Below, one piece after another: positions 17,348-27,214 of a stretch of 64,000 nucleotides of DNA. A model generated the notes under the pieces. It was not told where the DNA came from. It made no database searches and saw only the letters and a program-made list of their open reading frames with translations. Origin of the DNA: Paenibacillus radicis (ex Xue et al. 2023) (lineage in GTDB: Bacteria; Bacillota; Bacilli; Paenibacillales; NBRC-103111); contig NZ_JANQBD010000003.1 of NCBI RefSeq assembly GCF_024722015.1, positions 124,001-188,000 of the forward strand, read 5' to 3'. Position numbers and translations under genes: made by a program. Each line of letters opens with the position of its first letter. The first letter of the stretch is position 1.

Positions 17348-18166
17348 ATGATTGAACACATTCGCATGAACAATGTCCAGCGTTTTGCCGGATTCGGGGC
17401 GCTTTACGATGAAAATCGGCCTACTGCCCCACAAGAGGTGGTCAAGCTATTAACGACATACTTGAATCGCAAGCCGCAAACGGTAGTTGATGTGGGCTGC
17501 GGCACCGGCCTTTCTTCCTTTCTATGGTTGGATGAAGCGGAGAGCATCATAGGCGTTGAGCCGAGCGACGATATGCGTTCGGTTGCCTTAGCCAAATGGG
17601 AGGCGATGAATAAGCCGGACAAGCTGCAATTTGTCAAAGGCCTTTCTCATCAATTGGAAGTACCGTCAGCAACTGTGGACATCGTCACCTGCTCTCAATC
17701 GTTTCATTGGATGGAGCCTCAAAGTACGCTTCGCGAGTTTGCCCGTGTCCTTCGTCCAGGCGGTGTATTCGCAGCTTACGATTGTGACTGGCCGCCAGCG
17801 CTCGACTGGACAATTGAAGAGAATTACCGGAGAATCAATGAATTGGGTGATGCACGTGCGGCGGAGCTGGCACAAGATGAGCAGCGGGCATTCAAATGGA
17901 ACAAGGATGAACATCTCCAGAACATTCGCAGCTCTGGCTTATTCCGATATACCAGAGAAATCGTCTTTCATCAATGGGAAATGTGCAATGCAGCGCGTTA
18001 TGTGAATATCGCATTAAGCCAAGGTGGACTGCAAACTGCATTGAAGCTTGGCGCAGACGAACTGCATGCGGAAGTCGCTGCATTTCGTGAACTGGTGGCT
18101 CAAGTATTTGCCGGAGAAGAAAGGCCCATTTTATTTGGCTACAGAATGCGTCTAGGCATAGTGTAA
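17348..18166 (+). CDS. Class I SAM-dependent methyltransferase
   Basis: A 272-residue Rossmann methyltransferase. Motif I is VVDVGCGTGLSSF, motif II acidic end is IIGVEPSDDM, then IVTCSQSFHWMEP and FARVLRPGGVFAAYD, the pattern of the Methyltransf_11 group. The substrate is unknown. AAGGAG lies 12 nt before the ATG at 17348 and only 3 nt before an in-frame TTG at 17339, so the ATG is preferred. It stands alone, with a hairpin about 150 nt downstream. Confidence 0.85.
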   Translation: MIEHIRMNNVQRFAGFGALYDENRPTAPQEVVKLLTTYLNRKPQTVVDVGCGTGLSSFLWLDEAESIIGVEPSDDMRSVALAKWEAMNKPDKLQFVKGLSHQLEVPSATVDIVTCSQSFHWMEPQSTLREFARVLRPGGVFAAYDCDWPPALDWTIEENYRRINELGDARAAELAQDEQRAFKWNKDEHLQNIRSSGLFRYTREIVFHQWEMCNAARYVNIALSQGGLQTALKLGADELHAEVAAFRELVAQVFAGEERPILFGYRMRLGIV

Positions 18167-18320
18167 CTTACGTAACGGGCAGCCACCGAGAGCGGATTTA
18201 GAAAAGAACTAATCCACAGACTGTGAAGGAGAATTCTGAAAGGAAGCCTCCCACAAACCGGCTTCAAAGTATATGAATCAGTACGCTATCCTATCAGTTA
18301 TATCTTCCCAAAAGATAAAC

Positions 18321-18364
18321 CAACGGCAGTCTTGAACATTAGTTTATGTTCTAGGCTGCCGTTG
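18321..18364. terminator. Long inverted repeat, probable terminator of the methyltransferase gene
   Basis: CAACGGCAG and CTGCCGTTG form the outer stem, extended by GAACAT/ATGTTC around a short loop, with one unpaired base on each side. The T-tract after it is poor (GTTGTTAT), so it may be a terminator or an mRNA-stabilising stem. Confidence 0.6.
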
Positions 18365-18439
18365 TTGTTATAAGACTATTGGCTTTACTTATTCTGCCTT
18401 CACAAAATGGTCGTATTTTCAACGCTATTCATAGCTCAC

Positions 18440-18459
18440 TATGTGATTAAAATCACATA
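18440..18459. promoter_or_regulatory. Fnr/Crp- or Rex-like operator of cydABCD
   Basis: The sequence TATGTGATTAAAATCACATA has 8-bp perfect arms. TGTGA-N6-TCACA is the Fnr/Crp class consensus. It also resembles the Rex site TGTGAA-N4-TTCACA with one changed base per arm. It sits about 90 bp upstream of cydA. Either protein would tie the oxidase to oxygen limitation or NADH/NAD ratio. Confidence 0.7.
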
Positions 18460-18546
18460 ATCTCTTAGCTTAATCTGCCAAGATAAGAGCATGAGAACGA
18501 AGCTCGTTGTCCCCCAATCATTTGAAGAAAGTGAGGATCTATCATT

Positions 18547-19950
18547 ATGGATTTAATTATGCTTGCACGCACGCAATTCGCTTCAACGACCATTTTTCAT
18601 TTTTTCTTTGTCCCAGTTTCAATTGGCCTCGCCCTCCTGATTGCTATCATGGAAACGATCTATGTGGTCAAAGGACGGGAAGAATACAAGCAAATGGCAC
18701 AATTCTGGGGAAAGCTTTTTCTGATCAACTTTGCCATCGGGATTGTCACTGGCATTTTGCAAGAATTCCAATTCGGTATGAACTGGTCCAATTATTCCCG
18801 CTTTGTGGGTGATGTATTTGGAGCTCCACTCGCAATTGAAGCGCTGCTTGCCTTCTTTATGGAGTCCACCTTCATAGGACTATGGATTTTTGGCTGGGAG
18901 CGCCTCTCGCCTAAGCTTCATTTACTTTGTATCTGGTTGGTTACGCTCGGCACTTCCATGTCAGCATTCTGGATTCTGGCTGCCAATTCATTTATGCAGC
19001 GCCCGGTCGGCTTTACGATAGCCAATGGACGTGCCGAGATGAATGACATTTTTGCACTATTAGGGAACGGACAGCTGTGGGTCGAGTTTCCTCACACCTT
19101 GCTTGGAGCTTTTGCAACCGGCGCCTTCCTTGTCACAGGAATCAGCGCGTGGAAGCTGCTAAAAGGCCAAGAGATGTCCTTCTTCCGCAAATCTTTTCAG
19201 ATCGCTGCACTTGTAGGGTTGATCGCTTCCGTTGGTGTTGCCTTGTTCGGTCATCAGCAAGCTCAATATTTAGTCAAAACCCAACCGATGAAAATGGCAG
19301 CTAGCGAAGGCTTATGGGGAAAAAGCGGTGATCCCGCTCCTTGGACCGTAATAGCAAGCATTGATCCAATCAAGCAGAAAAACAGCGGTGAAATCAAAAT
19401 CCCTTATTTGCTGAGCTATTTGTCACATAGCCAATTTTCCGGTGAGGTAAAAGGAATGCTTGAGCTGCAGGCCCAATACACCGAACAATATGGGCCAGGC
19501 AACTATATTCCACCTGTCCGCACAACATTTTGGAGCTTCCGAATTATGGTGGCTGCAGGGTCGATTATGATACTAGTGGGGATGTATGCCATCTATTTGT
19601 GGGTACGCCACAAAATGACGAAGCCTGCTAACTGGTTCATGCGAATAATGGTCGCTAGCATATCACTGCCGTTCATTGCCAATACCGCTGGGTGGATTAT
19701 GACCGAGATCGGACGTCAACCATGGACGGTCTTTGGACTCATGCGGACGGAAGACGGGATCTCGCCAAGCGTATCCGCTGGTCAGGTGCTCTTTTCCCTG
19801 CTATCGTTTACAGCCATATACTCAGTGCTTGCCGTTATAATGGTGATGTTATTTATTCGTATCATTAAAAAGGGACCTTACGAGTCGACCAAGTCAACTC
19901 ATGAATCAAGCGATCCATACGATAAGGAGGGGTATCATGCTATCTCTTAA
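18547..19950 (+). CDS. cydA: Cytochrome bd ubiquinol oxidase subunit I
   Basis: The 467-residue membrane subunit binds the three hemes and oxidises quinol. Seen here are MDLIMLARTQFASTTIFHFF at the N-terminus (first heme His), the conserved GRQPW motif in TEIGRQPWTVFGLMRT, and about nine spans. The length fits the short Q-loop form common in Bacillota rather than the ~520-residue E. coli form. It starts a four-gene operon behind an Fnr/Rex-like site. It lets the cell respire at low oxygen without pumping protons. Confidence 0.97.
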   Translation: MDLIMLARTQFASTTIFHFFFVPVSIGLALLIAIMETIYVVKGREEYKQMAQFWGKLFLINFAIGIVTGILQEFQFGMNWSNYSRFVGDVFGAPLAIEALLAFFMESTFIGLWIFGWERLSPKLHLLCIWLVTLGTSMSAFWILAANSFMQRPVGFTIANGRAEMNDIFALLGNGQLWVEFPHTLLGAFATGAFLVTGISAWKLLKGQEMSFFRKSFQIAALVGLIASVGVALFGHQQAQYLVKTQPMKMAASEGLWGKSGDPAPWTVIASIDPIKQKNSGEIKIPYLLSYLSHSQFSGEVKGMLELQAQYTEQYGPGNYIPPVRTTFWSFRIMVAAGSIMILVGMYAIYLWVRHKMTKPANWFMRIMVASISLPFIANTAGWIMTEIGRQPWTVFGLMRTEDGISPSVSAGQVLFSLLSFTAIYSVLAVIMVMLFIRIIKKGPYESTKSTHESSDPYDKEGYHAIS

Positions 19951-20953
19951 CGAACTTTGGTTTGTTCTGGTTGCCGTATTATTCATAGGCTTCTTTTTCC
20001 TGGAAGGGTTTGACTTCGGAGTCGGCATGTCCACCTCCTTGCTTGCCCGCACCGACGGTGAACGCCGAGTGCTTATTAACTCTATCGGGCCTTTTTGGGA
20101 CGGCAATGAGGTATGGCTGATTACTGCAGGTGGAGCGATGTTCGCCGCTTTTCCTCACTGGTATGCCACGATGTTCAGTGGCTATTATACACCTCTGGTT
20201 CTGGTGCTTCTCGCCTTAATTGGACGTGGAGTTGCATTCGAATTCAGAAATAAGCTGGAAAATACCCAGTGGAGGAAAACTTGGGATGTCGTCATTTTTC
20301 TCGGCAGCCTTCTGCCTCCCCTGCTCCTTGGCGTTGCCTTTTCCGGTATGATAAAGGGGCTGCCCATCGGCAGCGATATGGAAATGAATGCAGGTTTTTT
20401 GGATATTGTGAATGGCTACACTCTGCTTGGCGGGATTTGTGTCGTTGCTCTTTGTCTGTTGCACGGGCTTATGTTCATTACCCTGCGCACTACGGATGAG
20501 CTGCAAATACGGTCACGTATGCTGGCAAAAAGACTGCTGCTCCCAACCGCCTTCTTGCTCATTATGTTTGCATTTATGACTTACTGGATGACCGATCTCT
20601 TTGAGCAGCATAGTGCATTGTTAACTTTAACTGCTGCGCTAGCCTCAGTAGCCTATCTACTTGCCAGCTTTTTTATAAACCGCAAGAAGGATGGATGGGC
20701 ATTCGGCATGACTGGTGCTGTAATAGGCTTATCAGTCGCATCCGTTTTTATCGGTCTTTTCCCGCGAGTCATGATTAGCTCCATCGACAGCATGTTCAGC
20801 TTAACGATATATAATGCCGCATCTGGAGCTTATTCACTCAAAATTATGGCCATTGTTTCCTTGTCCCTTCTGCCCTTTGTACTAGGCTATCAAATATGGA
20901 GTTACTTCGTGTTCCATAAGCGCGTCCATGAAAAGGATCATCTGGAATACTGA
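19937..20953 (+). CDS. cydB: Cytochrome bd ubiquinol oxidase subunit II
   Basis: A 338-residue membrane protein with FLEGFDFGVGMS near the N-terminus and GPFWDGNEVWLITAGGAMFA, both signatures of CydB. The start at 19937 follows a near-perfect AAGGAGGGG site and overlaps the cydA end by 14 nt; the longer frame from 19901 is not used. It forms the oxidase heterodimer with CydA. Confidence 0.97.
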   Translation: MLSLNELWFVLVAVLFIGFFFLEGFDFGVGMSTSLLARTDGERRVLINSIGPFWDGNEVWLITAGGAMFAAFPHWYATMFSGYYTPLVLVLLALIGRGVAFEFRNKLENTQWRKTWDVVIFLGSLLPPLLLGVAFSGMIKGLPIGSDMEMNAGFLDIVNGYTLLGGICVVALCLLHGLMFITLRTTDELQIRSRMLAKRLLLPTAFLLIMFAFMTYWMTDLFEQHSALLTLTAALASVAYLLASFFINRKKDGWAFGMTGAVIGLSVASVFIGLFPRVMISSIDSMFSLTIYNAASGAYSLKIMAIVSLSLLPFVLGYQIWSYFVFHKRVHEKDHLEY

Positions 20954-22692
20954 TGGATCGTACACTCCTGATGTTCAAGGGAATAAGGGCTGTCTTGAGC
21001 ATCGTAACGGTATTCACACTGATTCAATGCTGCAGCATGATAGTAGCTGCCCAAGCTTTGGCCGACATTATCTCTGAATGCTTCGCTGGAGCTGCTATTG
21101 AAACCCAGACAAGCAAGCTGCTCTTATTCGCCTTGGCGTTTGTAGTCCGCCATACGATGACGCTGCTTCAGCAGCGGACTTCGCATCGATTTGCAGCGAT
21201 AACAAGCGAAACTATGAGACGCCGTCTGATGGATAAGCTGTTTCAGCTCGGACCAAGATTCACAGGTGCTCAAGGTACAGGAAGCCTCACAACACTTGTG
21301 CTTGAAGGCGTAACCCAATTTCGCAGCTATGTGGAGCTAGTCATTCCACGAATGATCGGAACAGCGGTTGTTCCTGCCGTGCTTCTTATTTATATATGTT
21401 TGCAGGACACTCTTGTTGGCTTGATTCTTACTATAACAATGCCTATCTTGATCGTATTTATGATCTTGATCGGGCTTGCAGCGAAAAGTCAGGTGGAAAA
21501 GCAGCATGACTCCTACCGGCAGCTGTCTAACCATTTCGTAGATTCCCTTCGGGGAATCGAGACATTGAAATTTCTCGGACAAACCCGCAATCATGCCGCA
21601 ACTATTGAGAAAGTTAGTGACCGGTTTAAATCGGCAACAATGCGGACGCTCAAAACGGCTTTCTTGTCCTCCTTCGCCCTTGACTTCATTGCGATGCTCT
21701 CTGTAGCATCGGTAGCGGTAAGCCTTGGGTTGCGACTCGTGAATGGGACTATATGGTTAGCCCCTGCCCTAACGGTACTAATACTTGCACCCGAATACTT
21801 TCTTCCTATTCGCATGCTGGGCTCAGACTATCATGCTACACTGGATGGCAAAGAAAAAGGAGCTGCCATGATGGCGATCCTTCAACTGCCATCTCAGCCT
21901 TTGCCTCCCATCGATGGAAAAAAGGAGGCCTCCTATGGCACATGGAATGAAGCCAGTCATCTGACACTATCGTCAGTTGGAGTGAAGCATGATGAGGCAG
22001 CGCCCTATTCTCTCGATGCGATTACCCTGAAATTAAGCGGCTATGGAAAAATTGCCATAATCGGCGAGACCGGTGCGGGTAAATCAACCTTGCTTGAAGT
22101 AATTGGCGGTTTATTGGAGCCTTCATCAGGACAATTAACATGGGATGGCTGCAAGTTAACCGATAAGTTCAGGAATGAGGCTTGGCGAAAGGAAACCGTC
22201 TATATGCCGCAGCATCCTTATTTGTTCAGCGGCACTCTATTGGACAATATTAGATTTTACCGACCCGAAGCTACGGTGGAAGAAGTAAAGCAGGCCGTGT
22301 TCAAAACAGGCTTGACTGGATGCATCGATAGCCTCCCAAATGGCTTGGAAGAGCTGATTGGTGGAGGGGGTAGGCCGTTAAGCGGCGGGCAAGCGCATCG
22401 CATCGCGCTCGCCAGAGCTATTCTAAGTCAAAGACCCGTCCTATTATTGGATGAACCGACTGCACATCTGGACATAGAAACGGAGTATGAGCTTAAAGAA
22501 GCGATGCTCCCTATATTTGAAAACAAGCTCGTGCTGCTCGCTACCCATAGGCTGCACTGGATGCCCGATATGGATCAAATCTACGTCCTGGAACATGGAA
22601 AGCTTGCAGAAGCTGGTACTCACGAACAATTGCTTGCCCGGCAGGGCTTGTACTATCGAATGATGCTCTCGCAGCTTGAGGAGGTACTATGA
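20953..22692 (+). CDS. cydD: ABC exporter subunit CydD (thiol export for cytochrome bd assembly)
   Basis: The 579-residue half-transporter has an N-terminal membrane domain of about six spans. The C-terminal ATPase has Walker A IGETGAGKSTLL, signature LSGGQAHRIALARAI and Walker B VLLLDEPTAHLD. Its ATG overlaps the cydB stop by 1 nt. With CydC it exports glutathione/cysteine-type thiols needed for cytochrome bd maturation. Bacillus naming of the two subunits can be reversed. Confidence 0.93.
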   Translation: MDRTLLMFKGIRAVLSIVTVFTLIQCCSMIVAAQALADIISECFAGAAIETQTSKLLLFALAFVVRHTMTLLQQRTSHRFAAITSETMRRRLMDKLFQLGPRFTGAQGTGSLTTLVLEGVTQFRSYVELVIPRMIGTAVVPAVLLIYICLQDTLVGLILTITMPILIVFMILIGLAAKSQVEKQHDSYRQLSNHFVDSLRGIETLKFLGQTRNHAATIEKVSDRFKSATMRTLKTAFLSSFALDFIAMLSVASVAVSLGLRLVNGTIWLAPALTVLILAPEYFLPIRMLGSDYHATLDGKEKGAAMMAILQLPSQPLPPIDGKKEASYGTWNEASHLTLSSVGVKHDEAAPYSLDAITLKLSGYGKIAIIGETGAGKSTLLEVIGGLLEPSSGQLTWDGCKLTDKFRNEAWRKETVYMPQHPYLFSGTLLDNIRFYRPEATVEEVKQAVFKTGLTGCIDSLPNGLEELIGGGGRPLSGGQAHRIALARAILSQRPVLLLDEPTAHLDIETEYELKEAMLPIFENKLVLLATHRLHWMPDMDQIYVLEHGKLAEAGTHEQLLARQGLYYRMMLSQLEEVL

Positions 22693-24524
22693 AAGAACGA
22701 TGGCTTCTCCCCTACTTACGCTCCTATTTGGGCTCATTTCTAATCATTATCGGATTAGGCGTAGTAACGCTGGCAGCGTCGGCTGCTCTAACCTTTACTT
22801 CAGGTTATCTTATATCGAAAGCGGCTCTCCGTCCTGAAAATATATTAATGGTTTATGTCCCAATTGTTGCTGTCCGCACCTTCGGCATCAGTAAAGCTGT
22901 GCTACACTATGTCGAGCGATTGGCAGGCCATTCTGCCGTATTGCGCATCTTATCATTAATGCGGGTAAGGCTGTTTCGGATACTTGAGCCGCATGCATTG
23001 AATTTCTTCTCCAAATTCCGCACCGGGGATCTTCTCGGAATATTAGCCGATGATATAGAGCAGCTTCAGCATCTGTACCTGCGCACTTTGTTCCCAAGTG
23101 CGGCAGCGCTCATTCTATATGGGGCAATCATTGCTGCACTTGGTACGATGGATGTAAGCTTTGCCTTGCTAATAGCTATCTATTTAGGGCTTATTGTATT
23201 TATACTGCCCGGAGTATCGCTGCTGATCATGAGACAACGACAGAACAAAATCCAGCATTTCCGAGGATTGCTGTATCACAAATTAACGGATGCCATTCTT
23301 GGAATGGCCGATTGGACAGGAAGCGGCAGACAATTGGATTTTGTTAAAAGCTATGAAGCGGATCAACAAATCATTGAAGAAAATGAACAAGCCATTAAGC
23401 GGTGGGAGCGATGGAGAGCTTTTATAGGACAATGTATCGCTGGACTTACCCTGCTATCCGTCCTCTTTTGGGCATACAGCCAGGTTAAAGGCCAACTAGT
23501 TCCCGTCACATGGCTGGCTGCTTTGGTGCTGGTTGTATTTCCTGTTACGGATATTTTCCTGTCTGTACTTTCAGCAGCGGATAAGTTACCTCAATATAAA
23601 CGCTCGCTTTCCCGTCTTCAAGCTATCGATCGATTGAGGGCTCCCTCTTCTGAAGAAGATCATGGCGCAGCGCCGCTAGATGATCCATCTCAGGTTAATT
23701 TGGAAAGCATTCATATCCAATTGAACAACGTGTTTTTCAAATATGATCAGACCGATTCATGGGTTGTGAAAAATCTGAGCCTTGACATTCCACAAGGTAA
23801 AAAAATAGCTATAATCGGACGCAGCGGAGCAGGCAAATCGACCTTGTTCAAGCTCCTGTGCGGGGCATTACTGCCAAGTAAAGGAAGCTTAACCATCAAC
23901 GGTCAAGAAATAAACAGTTTGCACCAGTTGCTGGGGCGGCATATCGCCGTTCTCAATCAAAAGCCCTATTTATTCGATACAACCGTAGCCAATAATATTC
24001 GACTCAGTAACAAATCCACTGATGAACACGAGCTGCAAGAAGCAATTGCACAGGCCAGGCTTACCCGCCTTCTACAAGAACTGCCTCTTGGCGAACAGAC
24101 AATGATGCATGAAGCAGGCAGCCGCTTTTCCGGAGGCGAGCGTCAGCGTGTAGCACTGGCACGCATATTATTGCAACAATGTCCTGTAGTATTGCTGGAT
24201 GAGCCGACTCTGGGGCTTGATCCTGTAACTGAAAGGAAGCTGCTGTCCACCGTATTTCAAACGTTAGAGGGCAAGTCACTTATTTGGGTAACACATCATC
24301 TGGTAGGGATTGAACGTATGGACGAAATTATTTTTATAGATGATGGGGAAGTTGTGATGCGCGGCACCCATCAGCAGCTTTATGAGCAAAGCTCCAGATA
24401 CAGAAAGCTCTATGCTCTCGATAAACCATTTCTTGAAAATCTGAAACTGAGTCGGAGCTCGTCACAAGCTAAGGCTGAGCCCGCATTCATTGACCCGCAT
24501 AATCAAATTCATACACTAAAATAA
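22689..24524 (+). CDS. cydC: ABC exporter subunit CydC
   Basis: A 611-residue half-transporter overlapping the preceding gene by 4 nt (ATGA). After about six spans comes the ATPase: Walker A IGRSGAGKSTLF, signature FSGGERQRVALARIL and Walker B VVLLDEPTLGLD. It pairs with the upstream subunit. The gene ends directly at a strong terminator that closes the cyd operon. Confidence 0.93.
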   Translation: MKERWLLPYLRSYLGSFLIIIGLGVVTLAASAALTFTSGYLISKAALRPENILMVYVPIVAVRTFGISKAVLHYVERLAGHSAVLRILSLMRVRLFRILEPHALNFFSKFRTGDLLGILADDIEQLQHLYLRTLFPSAAALILYGAIIAALGTMDVSFALLIAIYLGLIVFILPGVSLLIMRQRQNKIQHFRGLLYHKLTDAILGMADWTGSGRQLDFVKSYEADQQIIEENEQAIKRWERWRAFIGQCIAGLTLLSVLFWAYSQVKGQLVPVTWLAALVLVVFPVTDIFLSVLSAADKLPQYKRSLSRLQAIDRLRAPSSEEDHGAAPLDDPSQVNLESIHIQLNNVFFKYDQTDSWVVKNLSLDIPQGKKIAIIGRSGAGKSTLFKLLCGALLPSKGSLTINGQEINSLHQLLGRHIAVLNQKPYLFDTTVANNIRLSNKSTDEHELQEAIAQARLTRLLQELPLGEQTMMHEAGSRFSGGERQRVALARILLQQCPVVLLDEPTLGLDPVTERKLLSTVFQTLEGKSLIWVTHHLVGIERMDEIIFIDDGEVVMRGTHQQLYEQSSRYRKLYALDKPFLENLKLSRSSSQAKAEPAFIDPHNQIHTLK

Positions 24525-24564
24525 GAGGGCAAGTCGAATGCATCCATTCGATCTGCCCTCTTTC
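24525..24564 (+). terminator. Terminator of cydABCD
   Basis: GAGGGCA and TGCCCTC pair, extended by GTCGAATG/CATTCGA around a small loop, followed by TTTCTC. It starts right after the cydC stop codon. Confidence 0.85.
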
Positions 24565-24737
24565 TCATTCATTCAGGAATACAAATATTTTCCTTTCAAA
24601 AACTCTTTTATCTCATTTTCGGTAACTGTTCATGCCAAAATTCATTCCACACCGTTACTTGAATTTTTTTCGCCATTAGGAAAGCCCACCTTCTCAGGTG
24701 GACTAAAGCTTATCTCTTCCTTTTGGATTCCAAATAA

Positions 24738-25652
24738 TCAACGAAATTGGGGTACATAGGGGACAACTCGACTCATAGCCTCTTGTTTCTGCTTATCACC
24801 GACATGGGTGTAGATTTGAGTTGTTTGTATACTTGAATGCCCCAGCAATTCTTGCAGCGTTCTTATATCTGTCCCCGCGATCACTTGTAGAGTTGCAAAA
24901 GTATGTCTCAGCTTATGACTGCTAAGTGATTTGCCTTGAACTTCTCTATATTTCTTTTTAAACTCTGAAAAGTTCGTTTCAGCAATCTTCTGTATCATTC
25001 GAATTGTAATGCGCCGACCAAACTGAGAGATGAAAAAGGCTTGCTCCGTATCCTTTTTCGGTTGAATACGTTCATCCAACGCCAAATTTAGTATATAAAC
25101 CAATTGCTCCGGAAGTGGGATTGTCCTCCATTTCCTCCCTTTGCCATTGACCTTCAAATCATGGGTCGATTGATTGAAATCGGTCAGGTTCAATTTGCTC
25201 AGCTCACTGACGCGCAGCCCGGCATAGCTCATTAGAAGAAACATAGCTACATTTCGTATCTGGTATTTTCCAACAATGGATTCAATGAAATTAGATAACT
25301 GCGTTTCCTCTAAATAGGACGGGATCTGTTGTTTTTCAACCTTTGATTTTTTTATAAGTAATGAGGGATTGATTGAAACATACTTGTGCTCAACCAACGC
25401 ATTAAAAAAGGTGCGAACAGATGATAAATAACGATTTCTTGTAGAGTCTCCTGCCCCCCTTTGTCTTACTTGGGTAAGGAAGCGCATAATGTCGATGGAT
25501 TCTATCTCTGTTATCGATTTGGGGGCAATTGCTTCTAAAAACTGCCGCGTATCCCCCAGATAGGCTTTTTGCGTTTGAGACGTAAATCCCTGATCCTTCA
25601 TCCATATATCGAAAAATTGTATCAGTTCATCATCCAAGTAGTCTTGATCCAT
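24738..25652 (-). CDS. Tyrosine recombinase/integrase (XerC/XerD-like)
   Basis: A 304-residue protein with an N-terminal SAM-like core-binding domain (about 10-95) and a C-terminal catalytic domain. Catalytic residues are visible: Arg in YAGLRVSELS, Lys in GKGRKWRTIPL, HKLRHTFA, and HSSIQTTQIYTHV with the nucleophilic Tyr. Length and order match XerC/XerD rather than an integron integrase, which has an extra inserted helix. AGGTGA precedes the ATG at 25652. No phage genes surround it. It may be a housekeeping-type paralogue or act on a mobile element elsewhere. Confidence 0.92.
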   Translation of the reverse strand: MDQDYLDDELIQFFDIWMKDQGFTSQTQKAYLGDTRQFLEAIAPKSITEIESIDIMRFLTQVRQRGAGDSTRNRYLSSVRTFFNALVEHKYVSINPSLLIKKSKVEKQQIPSYLEETQLSNFIESIVGKYQIRNVAMFLLMSYAGLRVSELSKLNLTDFNQSTHDLKVNGKGRKWRTIPLPEQLVYILNLALDERIQPKKDTEQAFFISQFGRRITIRMIQKIAETNFSEFKKKYREVQGKSLSSHKLRHTFATLQVIAGTDIRTLQELLGHSSIQTTQIYTHVGDKQKQEAMSRVVPYVPQFR

Positions 25653-25810
25653 AATTTTGGGTCACCTTTTCTTTGCAATTAAGTAAACTTAGTGGTCATT
25701 TATACTTTAAAAAATAGATATAAAACGAAATTACGTGAAACAATGGTTTAGCGTAATTTTTATTCGAAAAAAAATGATTAATTTCTTGCTATAAGCCCTT
25801 ATTTTTCTCG

Positions 25811-26617
25811 TTATTTAACTCCCGCTTCTAAAAATGGTTGATACATCATTAGAGCGTGATTTTCGGTAATATATTGATCGTCAACCAATTCCTTATTTTC
25901 ATTAAACACTCGTCGATAAATAAGATTATGTCTCATATAACCGCCCCAATATTCTTGTGTAATTTTATGATCTCTTTCGTAGATCTCATAACTATTCCGC
26001 GGCTGAGCAACCGTCTTCCATTCACCCACTAATTGATCCTCTGTTAAATAAATTTGTAATTGATAGGGCTGTTGGGTAGAATTATATATTCTTAAATCCA
26101 AATAATTATAGGCACAGGTTGCTCCGCTGCCGAATGGCTGACTTCTATTGGAATCGGGGAAAGCATCATAACTATGACGATGTCTTTCTGAAATTTCCAA
26201 GGGCGTATGCAAAGTCATCCAATAGATCAGATTAGATAATTGACATAATCCCCCTCCCACTCCATGCTTAAACCCACCGTAAAATAGGACCATTCCGTTC
26301 ACATATCCCTTTTTACTCGTTGGACGACCAATTAGTTTCCAATAGGAGAAAGTTTCACCTGGATTAATAACTATTCCATTGATTTTTTGTGCAGCTATTT
26401 TGAGGTTTATGATCTTATTATGCTGAAGCCACATATCTACTTCTTTCAACTGTCTGAGTAATGGGGTCTGATGCTTCATTATCGTGAAGGGTAAGGGATT
26501 TGCCTGAAACCCTTTTGCGAAATGAATTTTCCCAAAATACCATTCCAGATATCTCTTACAGCTATAATAGATTGTGCCTAAGGTTAGTCTTAGCTTTGAT
26601 CTTTTTATAGGCTTCAA
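25811..26617 (-). CDS. VanW family protein
   Basis: A 268-residue soluble protein with the VanW core: ETFSYWKLIGRPTSKKGYVN, then GVGGGLCQLSNLIYWM, HRHSYDAFP and ATCAYNYLDLRIYN. VanW was named from vancomycin-resistance clusters but its role is unknown, and no van ligase or dipeptidase genes are here. A nucleotide- or peptidoglycan-related function cannot be claimed. It is single and has no signal peptide. Confidence 0.88.
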   Translation of the reverse strand: MKPIKRSKLRLTLGTIYYSCKRYLEWYFGKIHFAKGFQANPLPFTIMKHQTPLLRQLKEVDMWLQHNKIINLKIAAQKINGIVINPGETFSYWKLIGRPTSKKGYVNGMVLFYGGFKHGVGGGLCQLSNLIYWMTLHTPLEISERHRHSYDAFPDSNRSQPFGSGATCAYNYLDLRIYNSTQQPYQLQIYLTEDQLVGEWKTVAQPRNSYEIYERDHKITQEYWGGYMRHNLIYRRVFNENKELVDDQYITENHALMMYQPFLEAGVK

Positions 26618-26662
26618 AGGATCTCCCCCCTAAATTAACATCCTTCCAAACTCTTCGTTCTG

Positions 26663-27163
26663 CTAGAAAGTCACAGTTTCTTTTATGGCAGCCCATTGTA
26701 TTTGCGGATTTAAGTCACTATCAACAGTCACAGTTCCAACAAAAATATCATCTGTTTGCGGATTCTCTAAATAATGTTCGATAGTAAATTTAATAATCTT
26801 GGACGTATGTAAGCTTAATAGATCATTCTTATCTATCCAGAATAATTCTCCTTCGTCAGAAGCAATATAGTTCATATGCTTGGTATCCCCAAAATATACA
26901 TACTGCTGTCTAATTTCTCCACTGTTACTCTCTATCAGTATATATTTAAGTCTAAAATTCTCAATATCACTCTGTATAAATCCTGTTTCTTCTTCAATTT
27001 CTCTAAAGCTGGCCTTCATCGGAGAATTTAGCTCTTCATAGTCAAGATGTCCCCCAATACCGCCCCAAAATTCAAAATGAAACAGCTTGCTTCTAGCTTT
27101 TTTCATCATCAATACTTTGCTTTGATTACTTAAAAATGCGGTAGCCATCTGTCTTACTTCCAT
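26663..27163 (-). CDS. NUDIX hydrolase
   Basis: The 166-residue product has a NUDIX core with HLDYEELNSPMKASFREIEE followed by ETGF, the usual metal-binding glutamates. The spacing of the first Glu is slightly longer than the canonical box. The AGAGGAAG site precedes the ATG at 27163. The substrate is unknown. It is followed upstream by a second NUDIX gene 52 nt away on the same strand. Confidence 0.8.
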   Translation of the reverse strand: MEVRQMATAFLSNQSKVLMMKKARSKLFHFEFWGGIGGHLDYEELNSPMKASFREIEEETGFIQSDIENFRLKYILIESNSGEIRQQYVYFGDTKHMNYIASDEGELFWIDKNDLLSLHTSKIIKFTIEHYLENPQTDDIFVGTVTVDSDLNPQIQWAAIKETVTF

Positions 27164-27214
27164 AACTATCTTCCTCTGCTTCTCTTAATTATTTGCAGTA
27201 TGTAGATTACGAAA

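Larger units (their letters stand above)
18167..18546. other. Intergenic region ahead of cydABCD
   Basis: This 380-nt gap holds a long inverted repeat (18321-18364) and the Fnr/Rex-like palindrome (18440-18459), both listed separately. No gene was seen. Confidence 0.6.

Noticed and set aside
24738..25652. The tyrosine recombinase as integrase for the attC-like repeats
   Set aside because: It lacks the extra helix of integron integrases, lies 16 kb away, and has XerC/XerD length and layout; no link can be supported.
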